62,912 nt of DNA from Dysgonomonas sp. ZJ279. GTDB lineage: Bacteria > Bacteroidota > Bacteroidia > Bacteroidales > Dysgonomonadaceae. The notes under the pieces were generated by a model. It was given only the letters and a program-made list of their open reading frames with translations. It did not search any database and was not told where the DNA came from. The position numbers and the translations under genes are program-made. Every line of letters begins with the position of its first letter. Position 1 is the stretch's first letter. Shown here piece after piece: positions 8,744-17,392 of this stretch. Location of the stretch: positions 1-62,912 of the forward strand of contig NZ_JAAKEL010000019.1 of assembly GCF_011039205.1 (NCBI RefSeq), written 5' to 3'.

Positions 8744-9963
8744 CTTTCATAGGCGCACAAGTAAATAAACTAAACGGCGGACTTTCGGGGGGACAACCCT
8801 CCGAACGGGTCGCAGTATTGGTCGTAGGTGGAGCGGCAATAGCTGGTAAGTTAGAACTATACCGGGCTTATGAACTATTGCAAATAGAGGATGCCGAAAG
8901 TATAGGTATTACAGCAGAAAGTGATTCAGCTAATAAATTACTTTCTCATTACCATATCAGTGAGATTTTCAGACTGTCTCCCGAAACACGTGTACACTTA
9001 ATTGTAGTACCAATAGCAACCAAGGTTAGCGAACTAAAATCATTGCCCGACTTTATCCCGGCATTACGTTCTATCGAAGATATAAACACTATTGCAGTAG
9101 CCGGATTAACCGATGACGAAGAAGCCGGTATAGCGGCACAGGGCATGCAGCTATTAGTTGATAATTTCGCGAATGACTTTATATATATTGATGCCGTGTT
9201 GTTAGAGGGTAAAGGTTCTTACCTAGCAGAAAGTATTTCAGACAATGCAGATTTGCGAATTTTGGATTGTCCTAATGTTTCTCTCATTTGGGCACAAGAC
9301 CCAACTATTGCCGCACAAGATATAACCTATAAATATCATGCCGGTGTTGGTAGTGCTCTTGGTATGTTGTTAGCCCGCTATGTGCATGAGAATTTAGGTT
9401 CGGTTGACATTGAGAATAAACCTCGTGCCCGTAAGGCACAACAAGATTATCCACTAACTGATGCAAGGGCGGGTCGTTGGTTATCAGCGGCTTTAAGTAA
9501 CGGTCGTTTGTTTAGTTCGATATCTGGCCCCGATCAAAAAAAACTAGATGAATTAGGGTATATCTATGCTGGTTATTTTCCGGGATATGGCGGCTGTTTC
9601 TTATCGAACTCACACACATGTACTAAAAGTGATGATGACTATTGTTATATAGAACGCAACGCTATATGGAACAAAGCGGCGCGTATTGTTAGAAATACAT
9701 TGTTACCTCGTGTAAGATCGAAAGTTCAGTCAGACGCAACTACCGGATTAATCAGAAATACCACCATTACAGATTGGGACGGACGTGTACGTAGGGCATT
9801 AGAGCCAATGGTGACAGCACGCAACATTGCAGATTTTGACATATTTATTAACCCAAAACAAGCGGCAATCTCCGATAAACCTTTTAATATCCGTATTCAA
9901 TTGGTGGCGGACGGTATTGTACATGAATTTGAAATCGACCTTGGTTTCACTAAATCAATTTAA
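8740..9963 (+). CDS. contractile tail sheath protein (DUF2586-like)
   Basis: This 407-residue protein is followed by a tail tube gene, the sheath-tube order of myophages. The body shows the alternating beta-rich and helical pattern of DUF2586-type sheaths, with LRSIEDINTIAVAGLTDDEEAG near 110 and the C-terminal sheath-like stretch RNAIWNKAARIVRNTLLPRV near 310. A conserved feature is the late PKQAAISDKPFNIRIQLVADG segment, in the handshake region where sheath termini interlock. It makes the tail of this phage contractile. Confidence 0.8.
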   Translation: MTFIGAQVNKLNGGLSGGQPSERVAVLVVGGAAIAGKLELYRAYELLQIEDAESIGITAESDSANKLLSHYHISEIFRLSPETRVHLIVVPIATKVSELKSLPDFIPALRSIEDINTIAVAGLTDDEEAGIAAQGMQLLVDNFANDFIYIDAVLLEGKGSYLAESISDNADLRILDCPNVSLIWAQDPTIAAQDITYKYHAGVGSALGMLLARYVHENLGSVDIENKPRARKAQQDYPLTDARAGRWLSAALSNGRLFSSISGPDQKKLDELGYIYAGYFPGYGGCFLSNSHTCTKSDDDYCYIERNAIWNKAARIVRNTLLPRVRSKVQSDATTGLIRNTTITDWDGRVRRALEPMVTARNIADFDIFINPKQAAISDKPFNIRIQLVADGIVHEFEIDLGFTKSI

Positions 9964-9968
9964 CAAAT

Positions 9969-10400
9969 ATGCAAGTATCATTAATTAATAAGTTCGGCCA
10001 AATGGCCGGATGGAATAACGTAACAGTAACAATGCTGGGGCGTGACATTGAGGGTATAATAGAACTTGAATACGACGATAGTGTAGAAAAAGAAAATGCT
10101 CGTGGGGCTGGTATGTTTCCCATCGGTCGCGGTGTTGGTAACTATGACGCAAAATCCGCAATAACATTATACTTGGAAGAAGTTGTTGCACTGCAACAAT
10201 CACTACCTCCCGGCAAAAGAATAACTGATATTGCGCCTTTTGACATTGCGATAAGCTATGAATATGAGGGTATGATTTACAAAGATCGTATTCGCAATTG
10301 TGAGTTTACCGAAAAGAGTGTTGCCGTGAAGCAAGGCGACAAAACGATTGCGACAAAATTCAATCTTATAGTATCACATATCATGTGGAATGTGATTTAA
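9969..10400 (+). CDS. tail tube protein
   Basis: The 143-residue protein lies 5 bases after the sheath gene. It is beta-rich with no membrane segment and fits small tube proteins: GRDIEGIIELEYDDSVEKEN, the glycine-rich turn GAGMFPIGRGVGNYDAK, then GMIYKDRIRNCEFTEKSV. It would stack as the inner tube around the tape measure. The family assignment depends on size and location. Confidence 0.72.
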   Translation: MQVSLINKFGQMAGWNNVTVTMLGRDIEGIIELEYDDSVEKENARGAGMFPIGRGVGNYDAKSAITLYLEEVVALQQSLPPGKRITDIAPFDIAISYEYEGMIYKDRIRNCEFTEKSVAVKQGDKTIATKFNLIVSHIMWNVI

Positions 10401-10459
10401 TACAATTCCCAAATAAATAGTAAGTAAAAACAAAATTCAATAATCAAAAACAAAAGAAA

Positions 10460-10924
10460 ATGAAAAGATTTATTTTAATGGCATTCTTTGCCGTATTATC
10501 CTTTATTGCCGTGGATATGTTCGCGGGAACCGGACTAATTGATACAGCCGTCGAAACAATTTGTTTACACCCGAAAGAAAGTGTCGCAGCGTTGGCGGTT
10601 GCACCATTAACCGTCGTCGGCCTTAAGATTCCACAAGAAAAGTTTGACGAGTTAAAAGCCAAATACAGGCACTTGTACATTGTAAATGTAATAATTGACG
10701 AGAACGAATCCTATCAGTTTATTATCCGCCGGCCCAACAAAGAAATAATATCAGCAGTATCGGCCAATAAAAATGACATTACAAAATCAAATGATATACT
10801 AATTAAGAATATGGTTGTCGGGGGCGATCTTGATTGTTTGGATGACGGTATTGTTTATTCTCGCTTAATGGGCGAGTTGGGTAAAATAATGAAGCAAGGC
10901 TCCAGCGATTTTACGAAAGCATAG
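10460..10924 (+). CDS. tail assembly chaperone, short form
   Basis: This 154-residue protein lies between tail tube and tape measure genes, where tailed phages carry a chaperone made in two forms. Residues 55-154 (KIPQEKFDELKAKYRHLYIV, then FIIRRPNKEI, DDGIVYSRLMGELG) look like the DUF6848-type chaperone of Bacteroidota phages. The first 55 residues are unusual: MKRFILMAFFAVLSFIAV is a strongly hydrophobic, signal-like or membrane segment, followed by a second hydrophobic run. The stop at 10922 lies inside an overlap with a -1 reading frame that continues for about 80 codons (see the next entry). Confidence 0.7.
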   Translation: MKRFILMAFFAVLSFIAVDMFAGTGLIDTAVETICLHPKESVAALAVAPLTVVGLKIPQEKFDELKAKYRHLYIVNVIIDENESYQFIIRRPNKEIISAVSANKNDITKSNDILIKNMVVGGDLDCLDDGIVYSRLMGELGKIMKQGSSDFTKA

Positions 10925-11163
10925 AAGATGCCTATACATCATTCAAAGAAAACGATATCGGGCAAATTGATTTAGTTATAAAACAAACATTCAATATAGA
11001 CCCCAATAAGTTGAGCGAGGAGGAGTGGTGTAACTTCTATGCAAAATATAGGTTTTTAAAAGAATTAGACAGGGAAATCGCCGTAACAGCAACATTAGAA
11101 GCGATACTTAAAGCGACTAAAATTATATTAGATGGGCACAATAATAACACAATGGGTAGCTAA
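10885..11163 (+). CDS. tail chaperone C-terminal extension read by -1 frameshift
   Basis: A frame with no start of its own is open from 10885 to the stop at 11161-11163, -1 relative to the chaperone. It encodes a plausible helical domain: SIEDAYTSFKENDIGQIDLV, then NKLSEEEWCNFYAKYRFLKE. Slippage at the T-run GAT TTT (10907-10912) would join DF to YESIEDAYTSF and give a product of about 233 residues (10460-11163). The heptamer is T TTT ACG, weaker than the ideal X XXY YYZ. This matches the G/GT chaperone arrangement of tailed phages. A plain frameshift mutation is the alternative. Confidence 0.62.
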   Translation, partial: NNEARLQRFYESIEDAYTSFKENDIGQIDLVIKQTFNIDPNKLSEEEWCNFYAKYRFLKELDREIAVTATLEAILKATKIILDGHNNNTMGS

Positions 11164-13168
11164 GTTTATCGACGAAATATCATCGCCGGTAGATGGTGTG
11201 ACGGATGCCGCTAACGAAGCATCGGAAGCCGTTGAAGATATTGGAAAAGCCGCTAATGGTGCCAACGATGAAATAAAGAAGTTGTCGGCAATGGATTTAA
11301 GAGCCTCGGCCGATGCGATAAAAGATTTGGTTAATCAGTTTGAGCAACTTATGCAACCGGGTATGGATTTTGAAGTACAAATGAAAGAAGTACAATCCAT
11401 TACCCAGATGGCCGACGAGGAAATGAACAAACTCGGTGATAGTGCCCGCGAACTAGCCTTGATTTATGGTGGTGATGCCTCGGCCCAATTGGAAAGTTTC
11501 GGAGCAATTATTGCGAGATTTGGACCCGATATTGCAAAGGATAATGATGCAATGGCCTCTATGGGTGATAATGTTTCGACACTTAGTAAATTAATGAAAA
11601 ATGATGCCGTGGGGGCAATGGATGCCTTAACTACATCTATGCTTCAATTTGGCGTTGATCTTACTAACCCTCAAAATGCAGCCGCCGAAATGACCCGCAT
11701 GATGCATGTTATGGCCGCGGCTGGTAATGAGGGTGCCTCAGAAGTTTCAGATACGGCCGAGGCTTTGAAAAATTCGGGTATTGCAGCAAAGAATGCCAAT
11801 TTATCATTTGAAGAAACAAACTCGGCATTACAGGCATTGGCACAAGCCGGGAGTAAAGGGAGCGAAGCCGGTGTTGGTTTGCGAAATGTTCTTGGGAAAA
11901 TGGGTGGGTTAGATATTATTCCACGTAAAGCACGGGAGAAATTACAGCAATTAGGGGTTGACTATGATATAGTATCTAATAAAACACTTCCATTTACAGA
12001 ACGATTGCGCGAACTGAAAAAAGCACAAGGCGATGCTACTCTTATTGCCCAAATATTCGGTATTGAAAATGAAAAGTCGGCAATGGCTTTACTCGACAGT
12101 ATTGACGCGCAAGAAGAAATGACCAAGAAAATAACCGGCACAAATGCAGCAACAGAAAGTGCCGCTATCGTGATGGAAAGTACCAGTGAAAAAATTGGAC
12201 GCATGACGGCTTGGATTAACGATCTTAAGATTAGTTTTTTTGATGTTGCCGGTAGTATTACGCCCTTTGTCACAGGACTTGGAACAGTCGCATTTACAAT
12301 AGCCAACCTAGCCGCTGCAACATCCGGCATAAGTCAACTTATTGTATTTGTCAAAAGCCTAACAATTGTAACACATCTGCAAACCGCCGCTCAATGGCTT
12401 CTTAATATCGCTATGGATGCCAACCCGGTAGGCCTAATAATATTAGCTATTGGAGCATTAGTCAGTATTATATATGTAGCTATTGAGAATTACAACGAGT
12501 TCGGCGCAACGTTATTAATGCTATCCGGGCCAATAGGGATGTTTGTCAATTTAATAATGACAATCCAACGTAATTGGGATAGTGTTGTGGCGGCTTTTGA
12601 ATCTGATGGTATTCTAGGAGCAATAAAGAGAATAGGTATCGTGATATTTGATTTTATCCTTTATCCTATCCAACAAATGTTGGAGTTGCTAAGCAATGTT
12701 CCCGGCTTGGGTGATTTAGCGGGTGATGGTGCAAACGCTATTATCAAACTTAGGGAAAGTCTAAATCTAACAAGCCCGGAAACTGATTCCATGCAAAAGG
12801 TAAATAATGCCGACCCCGATTCCACACCTATAAGAAACATATTTGAATCACCAACGATAGAACCTATTGTTATTGTTCAGCAAGGAAATACAGGCGAATC
12901 ACAAAAAGCAATTGGTCCGCTTGCTATTTTCCAGCAAGGAAAAACAAGCGATGCAAAAGTTAGTAGTGGAGGAACTAAAGGTATAAAAGGTGCTAAGGAT
13001 GATAAAGATGGGGTTAAGCTATCGGGCGGTGGTGGTTCGGGTTCCGGCAAAGTAATAAATATGACTGTAAATATGCGAAATACATTTTCGGGAAGTGAAC
13101 GCGATTCCGCACAAGATGTAGCACAACAGATATGTGATAAGTTATCGGATGGTTTAGCCGCTATATAA
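11132..13168 (+). CDS. tail tape measure protein
   Basis: The 678-residue protein is the longest tail gene and overlaps the chaperone extension by 32 bases. Residues 1-330 are helical and match the TP901 tape-measure core (LGDSARELALIYGGDASAQL, MMHVMAAAGNEGASEVSDTA, LAQAGSKGSEAGVGLRNVLG). Residues about 375-540 contain hydrophobic segments as found in other tape measures (PFVTGLGTVAFTIANLAAAT; ANPVGLIILAIGALVSIIYV). A glycine-rich linker (GGGGSGSGK) precedes the last 40 residues. At about 0.15 nm per residue the tail tube would be near 100 nm. It sets tail length and is ejected ahead of the DNA. Confidence 0.88.
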   Translation: MGTIITQWVAKFIDEISSPVDGVTDAANEASEAVEDIGKAANGANDEIKKLSAMDLRASADAIKDLVNQFEQLMQPGMDFEVQMKEVQSITQMADEEMNKLGDSARELALIYGGDASAQLESFGAIIARFGPDIAKDNDAMASMGDNVSTLSKLMKNDAVGAMDALTTSMLQFGVDLTNPQNAAAEMTRMMHVMAAAGNEGASEVSDTAEALKNSGIAAKNANLSFEETNSALQALAQAGSKGSEAGVGLRNVLGKMGGLDIIPRKAREKLQQLGVDYDIVSNKTLPFTERLRELKKAQGDATLIAQIFGIENEKSAMALLDSIDAQEEMTKKITGTNAATESAAIVMESTSEKIGRMTAWINDLKISFFDVAGSITPFVTGLGTVAFTIANLAAATSGISQLIVFVKSLTIVTHLQTAAQWLLNIAMDANPVGLIILAIGALVSIIYVAIENYNEFGATLLMLSGPIGMFVNLIMTIQRNWDSVVAAFESDGILGAIKRIGIVIFDFILYPIQQMLELLSNVPGLGDLAGDGANAIIKLRESLNLTSPETDSMQKVNNADPDSTPIRNIFESPTIEPIVIVQQGNTGESQKAIGPLAIFQQGKTSDAKVSSGGTKGIKGAKDDKDGVKLSGGGGSGSGKVINMTVNMRNTFSGSERDSAQDVAQQICDKLSDGLAAI

Positions 13169-13176
13169 ATAATAAT

Positions 13177-13821
13177 ATGACAGGAGAACAAAGAAACAAG
13201 GCCCTATTCGTTGCTGATGCAATACGGAACATTTTCGGAATAAACAGTCCGATATATATTCCGTGGGGTACTAAATCACATTATTATGCTCCCGACTATC
13301 CTAATATTGAACTTTTGCCGGAAGAAGAACCGGAGGGAGTGATGTCGGAATTTGGCACACCTGTTTTCGGGTCTATAATTTTTGAGGGTGGAGAGTATAA
13401 TATGTATAACCGTATAACCGGTGCAGTAGAAAAAGGGAGGCATGGCGACTATACGCTACCGTATTCGTGTATTGTTGAATTTTCGCGCGATGCTAATCTA
13501 ACCAAAACAGAGGTGTTAGGTAGTACAGGAAGTGTAAAAGAACTTTATGGCATAGGCGATTGGAGAATAACGATCAGAGGTATTGCCATGAACAGAAGGA
13601 ACGGTAGCGGCCCAACGGCTAAAGAGCAAATTGAAACATTGGTAAGATGGTCCAATGTAAGTGACTCTATTGGTGTGCAGGGTTCTATATTTAGGGGTAA
13701 AGGCATTTATAATATTGTGATAGAATCCTTATCAATCCAACCTATTGTGGGGCGTTGGAATGCTATTCCTTTTCAGATAGAGGCTCTAAGTGATGAACCT
13801 ATTGAATTTTATAATGTATGA
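13177..13821 (+). CDS. phage DUF6046-type baseplate/tail protein
   Basis: The 214-residue protein follows the tape measure and overlaps the next gene by four bases. It looks like the DUF6046 family common in Bacteroidota phages (YNRITGAVEKGRHGDYTLPY, YGIGDWRITIRGIAMN). Placement before the hub gene suggests a tail-baseplate link, comparable to Mu gp43. The precise role is not shown by sequence. Confidence 0.7.
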   Translation: MTGEQRNKALFVADAIRNIFGINSPIYIPWGTKSHYYAPDYPNIELLPEEEPEGVMSEFGTPVFGSIIFEGGEYNMYNRITGAVEKGRHGDYTLPYSCIVEFSRDANLTKTEVLGSTGSVKELYGIGDWRITIRGIAMNRRNGSGPTAKEQIETLVRWSNVSDSIGVQGSIFRGKGIYNIVIESLSIQPIVGRWNAIPFQIEALSDEPIEFYNV

Positions 13822-14780
13822 GTGCCTTAACCATGGCCGCCGATATCACATTCACAGAATCACGCGGGCGCGTTGGATTCGGATTTAAACGTGTATCTGA
13901 AATTCGGGTAGAGAAAGGATGGAAAGATTTTACAGGTATTGCCGAAATTGTGCTCCCTCGAAATGTCCGCGATTTTAACCGAATTGAAGCCGATCGACTT
14001 TTTGAGCTGGGCGACCCCATTCAAATAAAATTTGGATATGATGCCGGAGAAATACCGATAGAATTTGAGGGCTACATTTCAGATGTTGCCGACGGTGTAC
14101 CATACCGTCTCAAATGTGAAGATGAAATGTTCAAACTTAAACGTGGTTCGGTTACAGTCAGCAGAAAGGGCACAACTTTAAAACAGTTGTTAGAGATAAT
14201 CGCCCCCGGCTATAAAATAGAATGCCCCGATGTACCACTTGGAACGGTGAAATATACAAATGTTGCTCCTATTGAAATATTGGAAAACCTAAAAAAAGAA
14301 CTAGGTATCTATACCTATTTTATTGGTAAGGTACTGCATTCAGTTGATGGCAATTCGCAAGGCGGTGATACTGTCAACATACTGTTAGAGAGAAATGCTG
14401 TTAGTGAAAACTTGAACCGAAAAGCCAAAGCCGATGAAAAAATACTTGTACGCTTTAGATCACTTCAACGCGATGGCAAATACATAACGTTTGAACAAGG
14501 TGATAAATTCGGCACAGTTCAAATACGAAATTGGCCGTATCTGACAAGAGCAGAAATAGAGATACGCGCCCGGAGAATTATTGAGCAGCAAAAGGCCAAA
14601 GGATTTGACGGTACGATTACTCTATTTGGTATTCCACGGATTGAGCATGGTATGCGCGTGAATCTTAAAAGCCTCTTTTATAAAAATATTGAGGGTACAT
14701 ACTATATTGATAAAGTAGTTAAAACATTTTCGCCCGGTGGTATTAGACAAGAAATTACACTCGGTAATAAATCTATTTGA
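13818..14780 (+). CDS. baseplate hub protein (Mu gp44 / gpD-like)
   Basis: The 320-residue protein has an N-terminal beta domain (ITFTESRGRVGFGFKRVSEI, FTGIAEIVLPRNVRDFNRIE, DPIQIKFGYDAGEIPIEFEG), a swapped segment similar to late-control gpD/gp27 hubs, and a C-terminal domain ending in GTYYIDKVVKTFSPGGIRQE. That last motif is widely seen at hub C-termini, where shape and rotation are matched to the spike. It lies between the DUF6046 gene and the spike gene. Confidence 0.75.
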   Translation: MSALTMAADITFTESRGRVGFGFKRVSEIRVEKGWKDFTGIAEIVLPRNVRDFNRIEADRLFELGDPIQIKFGYDAGEIPIEFEGYISDVADGVPYRLKCEDEMFKLKRGSVTVSRKGTTLKQLLEIIAPGYKIECPDVPLGTVKYTNVAPIEILENLKKELGIYTYFIGKVLHSVDGNSQGGDTVNILLERNAVSENLNRKAKADEKILVRFRSLQRDGKYITFEQGDKFGTVQIRNWPYLTRAEIEIRARRIIEQQKAKGFDGTITLFGIPRIEHGMRVNLKSLFYKNIEGTYYIDKVVKTFSPGGIRQEITLGNKSI

Positions 14781-14781
14781 T

Positions 14782-15300
14782 ATGGATGCAATTGATAGGC
14801 TCACAGAAGCTATAAAAGAAAGGGTAAATGGGGCAAAACAAGCACAAATGCGCTATGTTGAATGTATTTCGGTGGATTGGGAAAATAAAACCATGGATGC
14901 CAAAGGAACGGCGGACGACTCAGACTATTTAGATATAATTCTTGGATTCGGATATATTGATATAAAACCCAAAGTAGGCACGATTTGCCTTATTGGTATA
15001 ATTGACGGGCAAGAAGTGGTAACATTCCTTATCAATGCCGAGGAGGTTGAGTTAGTTGAGATAACCGGAACAAAAATTGTATTTAATGGTGGTGAAAATT
15101 TGGGGCTGGCCAAGATCAAAGAATTGACGGATAAATTAAATGTTATTGAAACGGCGTTTAATTCCTTATTAAGTGATTACAAATCGCATAATCACCAACA
15201 CCCACAAGGCCCGACAACCTCCTTTGTGATTCCTCCAACTATCAGAGACTTAACAAAAACAGAGGTAAGCGATATAGAAAATAAAATAATAACACACTGA
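14782..15300 (+). CDS. baseplate spike protein (Mu gp45 / gpV-like)
   Basis: The reading frame is open from 14737, but the ATG at 14782, immediately after the hub stop, gives a normal start (MDAIDRLTEAIKERV). The 172-residue product has an N-terminal OB-like beta region (MRYVECISVDWENKTMDAKG, GYIDIKPKVGTICLIGIIDG) and a tail with HNHQHPQGPTTS, the His-rich PAAR-less tip seen in gpV-like spikes, which can bind a metal ion. The spike punctures the outer membrane. Its stop codon overlaps the next start by one base. Confidence 0.7.
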   Translation: MDAIDRLTEAIKERVNGAKQAQMRYVECISVDWENKTMDAKGTADDSDYLDIILGFGYIDIKPKVGTICLIGIIDGQEVVTFLINAEEVELVEITGTKIVFNGGENLGLAKIKELTDKLNVIETAFNSLLSDYKSHNHQHPQGPTTSFVIPPTIRDLTKTEVSDIENKIITH

Positions 15301-15587
15301 TGAGTAGAGGTATATTACTTGACAATGAAAATGAGCTTACAGTTGCCAATGGCACACTAAAGATAGCAGACTGTACAATACAGGATGCGTTCACGGTTCT
15401 ATCTATCAATCAAGGTGAACTAAAAGAAGACCCTATTGCGGGTGTTAATCTCGAACAAATGATACGCGCTCGCTTTGATAGAGAAAAGATAAAAAAAGCC
15501 GTCGAAATAGGATTAGAACGTGTCGGAGTAAGATATGAAGACATAAAGGAGCAAATAGATACAATTATTAATGGAGAAAGTAGATAA
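15300..15587 (+). CDS. small baseplate protein (gp46/gpW-like)
   Basis: The 95-residue acidic protein lies between spike and holin genes. The sequence (GTLKIADCTIQDAFTVLSIN, then REKIKKAVEIGLERVGVRYE) resembles small wedge proteins of the gp25/gpW/gp46 kind that connect the hub to the J protein. Both ends overlap neighbouring genes by one base, so it is translated as part of the operon. Confidence 0.5.
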   Translation: MSRGILLDNENELTVANGTLKIADCTIQDAFTVLSINQGELKEDPIAGVNLEQMIRARFDREKIKKAVEIGLERVGVRYEDIKEQIDTIINGESR

Positions 15588-16102
15588 TGGTAAGAATATT
15601 TAATCATGCAGTATCACATTTGATTGCCAAAATATGGCAATATATTATAAGCATCGCGGGCGGCTTATTAGTTGCTTTTGAGTCTTCTATCCCGTTTTTT
15701 ATCCCGTGCCTAATATTGACGGTAATAGATATATATGCGGCTTTGTGTTTGGCCCGTAGGGTACACCAAAAGCACCCCGATCGATCGGACGGTAAATTTA
15801 AAAGTGAATACAAGTTCAAAATAATGAAAACAATGCTTATTGCTTTAGTCGCAATAATCGTTGCTCAGTATGCCGATATGTATGTAATAAAAGATTCTGA
15901 TCTAGCCGTTCGGTCGGTTGTCGGTTTTTTCCTCTTTTACCAATTATGGAGTATATCGGAGAATTGGAGTTCAGAGAACGACAATAAAATTGCAAAAGCC
16001 TTTCAACGTATTATGGTGAACAAAGCCGAACGGCATTACAATGTGACATTAAGTGATATTTTACTAAACGAAGAAAAAAAAGAAGATAATGGCGAAAGTT
16101 GA
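15587..16102 (+). CDS. phage holin
   Basis: The 171-residue protein has hydrophobic segments at about 18-47 (including [20 protein letters not shown]) and about 78-112 ([18 protein letters not shown] and [18 protein letters not shown]), then a charged cytoplasmic tail. The DxYxALxxARRxHxK pattern between segments is typical of Bacteroidota phage holins. It overlaps the endolysin gene by 14 bases. Holins form membrane holes that start lysis and set its time. Confidence 0.78.
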   Translation: MVRIFNHAVSHLIAKIWQYIISIAGGLLVAFESSIPFFIPCLILTVIDIYAALCLARRVHQKHPDRSDGKFKSEYKFKIMKTMLIALVAIIVAQYADMYVIKDSDLAVRSVVGFFLFYQLWSISENWSSENDNKIAKAFQRIMVNKAERHYNVTLSDILLNEEKKEDNGES

Positions 16103-16616
16103 ATTATTAGCCCCATTTATTTTGAGTTGGGAGGGTGGTTTTGTTAATGATCCCGTCGATTTGGGCGGCGCAACAAATAAAGGTGTAACGATTGCCACAT
16201 GGCGACAAGTAGGCTATGATAAAGACGGCGACGGCGATATAGATGTCGACGATCTGAAATTGTTAACCGTTGATGATGTGGTTAAAGGAGTTTTAAAACC
16301 TCATTATTGGGATAGATGGAAAGCCGACCGCATAAATAATCAATCAGTGGCAAATATACTTGTTGACTGGGTGTGGGCATCGGGTAAGCATGGTATTGTA
16401 CGACCGCAAAAATCACTTGGTGTTGTGGCTGATGGTCTTGTCGGAAATAAAACATTATCCGCACTAAATGACTATCCCGATCAAAAAATGCTTTTCGATC
16501 TGATAAAAGCCGATCGTATAAAATTTATAGATGAGATTGTTGCAAGTCGTCCAGCAAACAAACGCTTTGAAAAAGGATGGAAGCGACGAATAAATGATAT
16601 TAAATACACTACATAA
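16089..16616 (+). CDS. endolysin, glycoside hydrolase family 108 N-acetylmuramidase
   Basis: The 175-residue enzyme cleaves the cell-wall glycan. Family 108 hallmarks are the catalytic Glu15 in [18 protein letters not shown], the KGVTIATWR stretch and the [20 protein letters not shown] segment. A C-terminal binding domain ([20 protein letters not shown]) matches the PG_binding_3 type. Residues 44-55 ([12 protein letters not shown]) form an EF-hand-like calcium loop inside the catalytic domain, so activity may depend on calcium. No signal peptide is seen, so it needs the holin. Confidence 0.9.
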   Translation: MAKVELLAPFILSWEGGFVNDPVDLGGATNKGVTIATWRQVGYDKDGDGDIDVDDLKLLTVDDVVKGVLKPHYWDRWKADRINNQSVANILVDWVWASGKHGIVRPQKSLGVVADGLVGNKTLSALNDYPDQKMLFDLIKADRIKFIDEIVASRPANKRFEKGWKRRINDIKYTT

Positions 16617-17131
16617 TGAAACAACTATTTTATATACTGATTCTATTTTTTGTATTTACCGGTTGTCGCTCCTTTCAAAATAGCAAGGCCGAATTATCAG
16701 AAAAAAAGGAAATTCATTTAGATAATGACATCACGTCATCGGATGATAGGTATTTGTATGAAAATATAGAGCGTGCTATAAAACAAGTGTTAAGTGAACG
16801 GCTTAATATAAATATTAAACAAAAGAAGTATGACACGGATAAGCCGATAAATCCCGAAACAGGGAAACCCCCACTTTTGGAAGAAAACGAAATAGAAATA
16901 AGCAAAGCTACTGATCTGTCAATTAATGATTCCACTCATACTAATAAATCGGAGTTATCTAATAAGTTGAATATTGATAAAGGTAAAACGACAATAAGAA
17001 GTGATACACTAAAAAAGTCAATGTTAGAAAAGAAAATAGATTCCGGGGTTAGTAATTGGGTGATTAAGATAGTTGCAATAATAATTGTAATTGGTGCAAT
17101 AATATTATTTGTAAGATGGAAACTAAAGTAG
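16616..17131 (+). CDS. unimolecular spanin (u-spanin) candidate
   Basis: The 171-residue protein has a lipoprotein signal ([17 protein letters not shown]; lipid-bearing Cys at residue 17) and a single C-terminal membrane helix at about 147-166 followed by RWKLK. Lipid in the outer membrane and a helix in the inner membrane is the u-spanin design; the middle is polar and charged. Holin, endolysin and this gene are consecutive and joined by small overlaps. Spanins fuse the two membranes in the last lysis step. No separate i-spanin/o-spanin pair is present. The role is inference from topology and position. Confidence 0.7.
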   Translation: MKQLFYILILFFVFTGCRSFQNSKAELSEKKEIHLDNDITSSDDRYLYENIERAIKQVLSERLNINIKQKKYDTDKPINPETGKPPLLEENEIEISKATDLSINDSTHTNKSELSNKLNIDKGKTTIRSDTLKKSMLEKKIDSGVSNWVIKIVAIIIVIGAIILFVRWKLK

Positions 17132-17388
17132 TTGCAAAACAATGTGTTTTAGACTTAGCGATACAGTTGGGAGGTTCGGCCGAATCTGTTTTTTTATTGG
17201 CTATTGCTAATGGAATAGATATTACCAGCGAATTAGTAACCGGATTAACAATAACGGCTCCCGTGACAATAGATGCAAGTATATATAATTATTACAGGGT
17301 AAGAGGTATCATCCCAGCCACGGAAATAGAGAAAGGGCCGGAGGGTATAGAGTTTTGGCGAATTGAATATGATTTTATAGTAAGTTGA
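17116..17388 (+). CDS. hypothetical small baseplate-region protein
   Basis: The 90-residue protein overlaps the spanin gene by 16 bases and lies 4 bases before the J-like gene. It contains LDLAIQLGGSAESVFLLAIA and LTITAPVTIDASIYNYYRVR, which look like a LysM-like small fold as in tail protein X. I cannot assign it more closely. The gene order (lysis, then baseplate wedge) suggests a role in attaching the baseplate to the tail. Confidence 0.5.
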   Translation: METKVVAKQCVLDLAIQLGGSAESVFLLAIANGIDITSELVTGLTITAPVTIDASIYNYYRVRGIIPATEIEKGPEGIEFWRIEYDFIVS

Positions 17389-17392
17389 AAAT

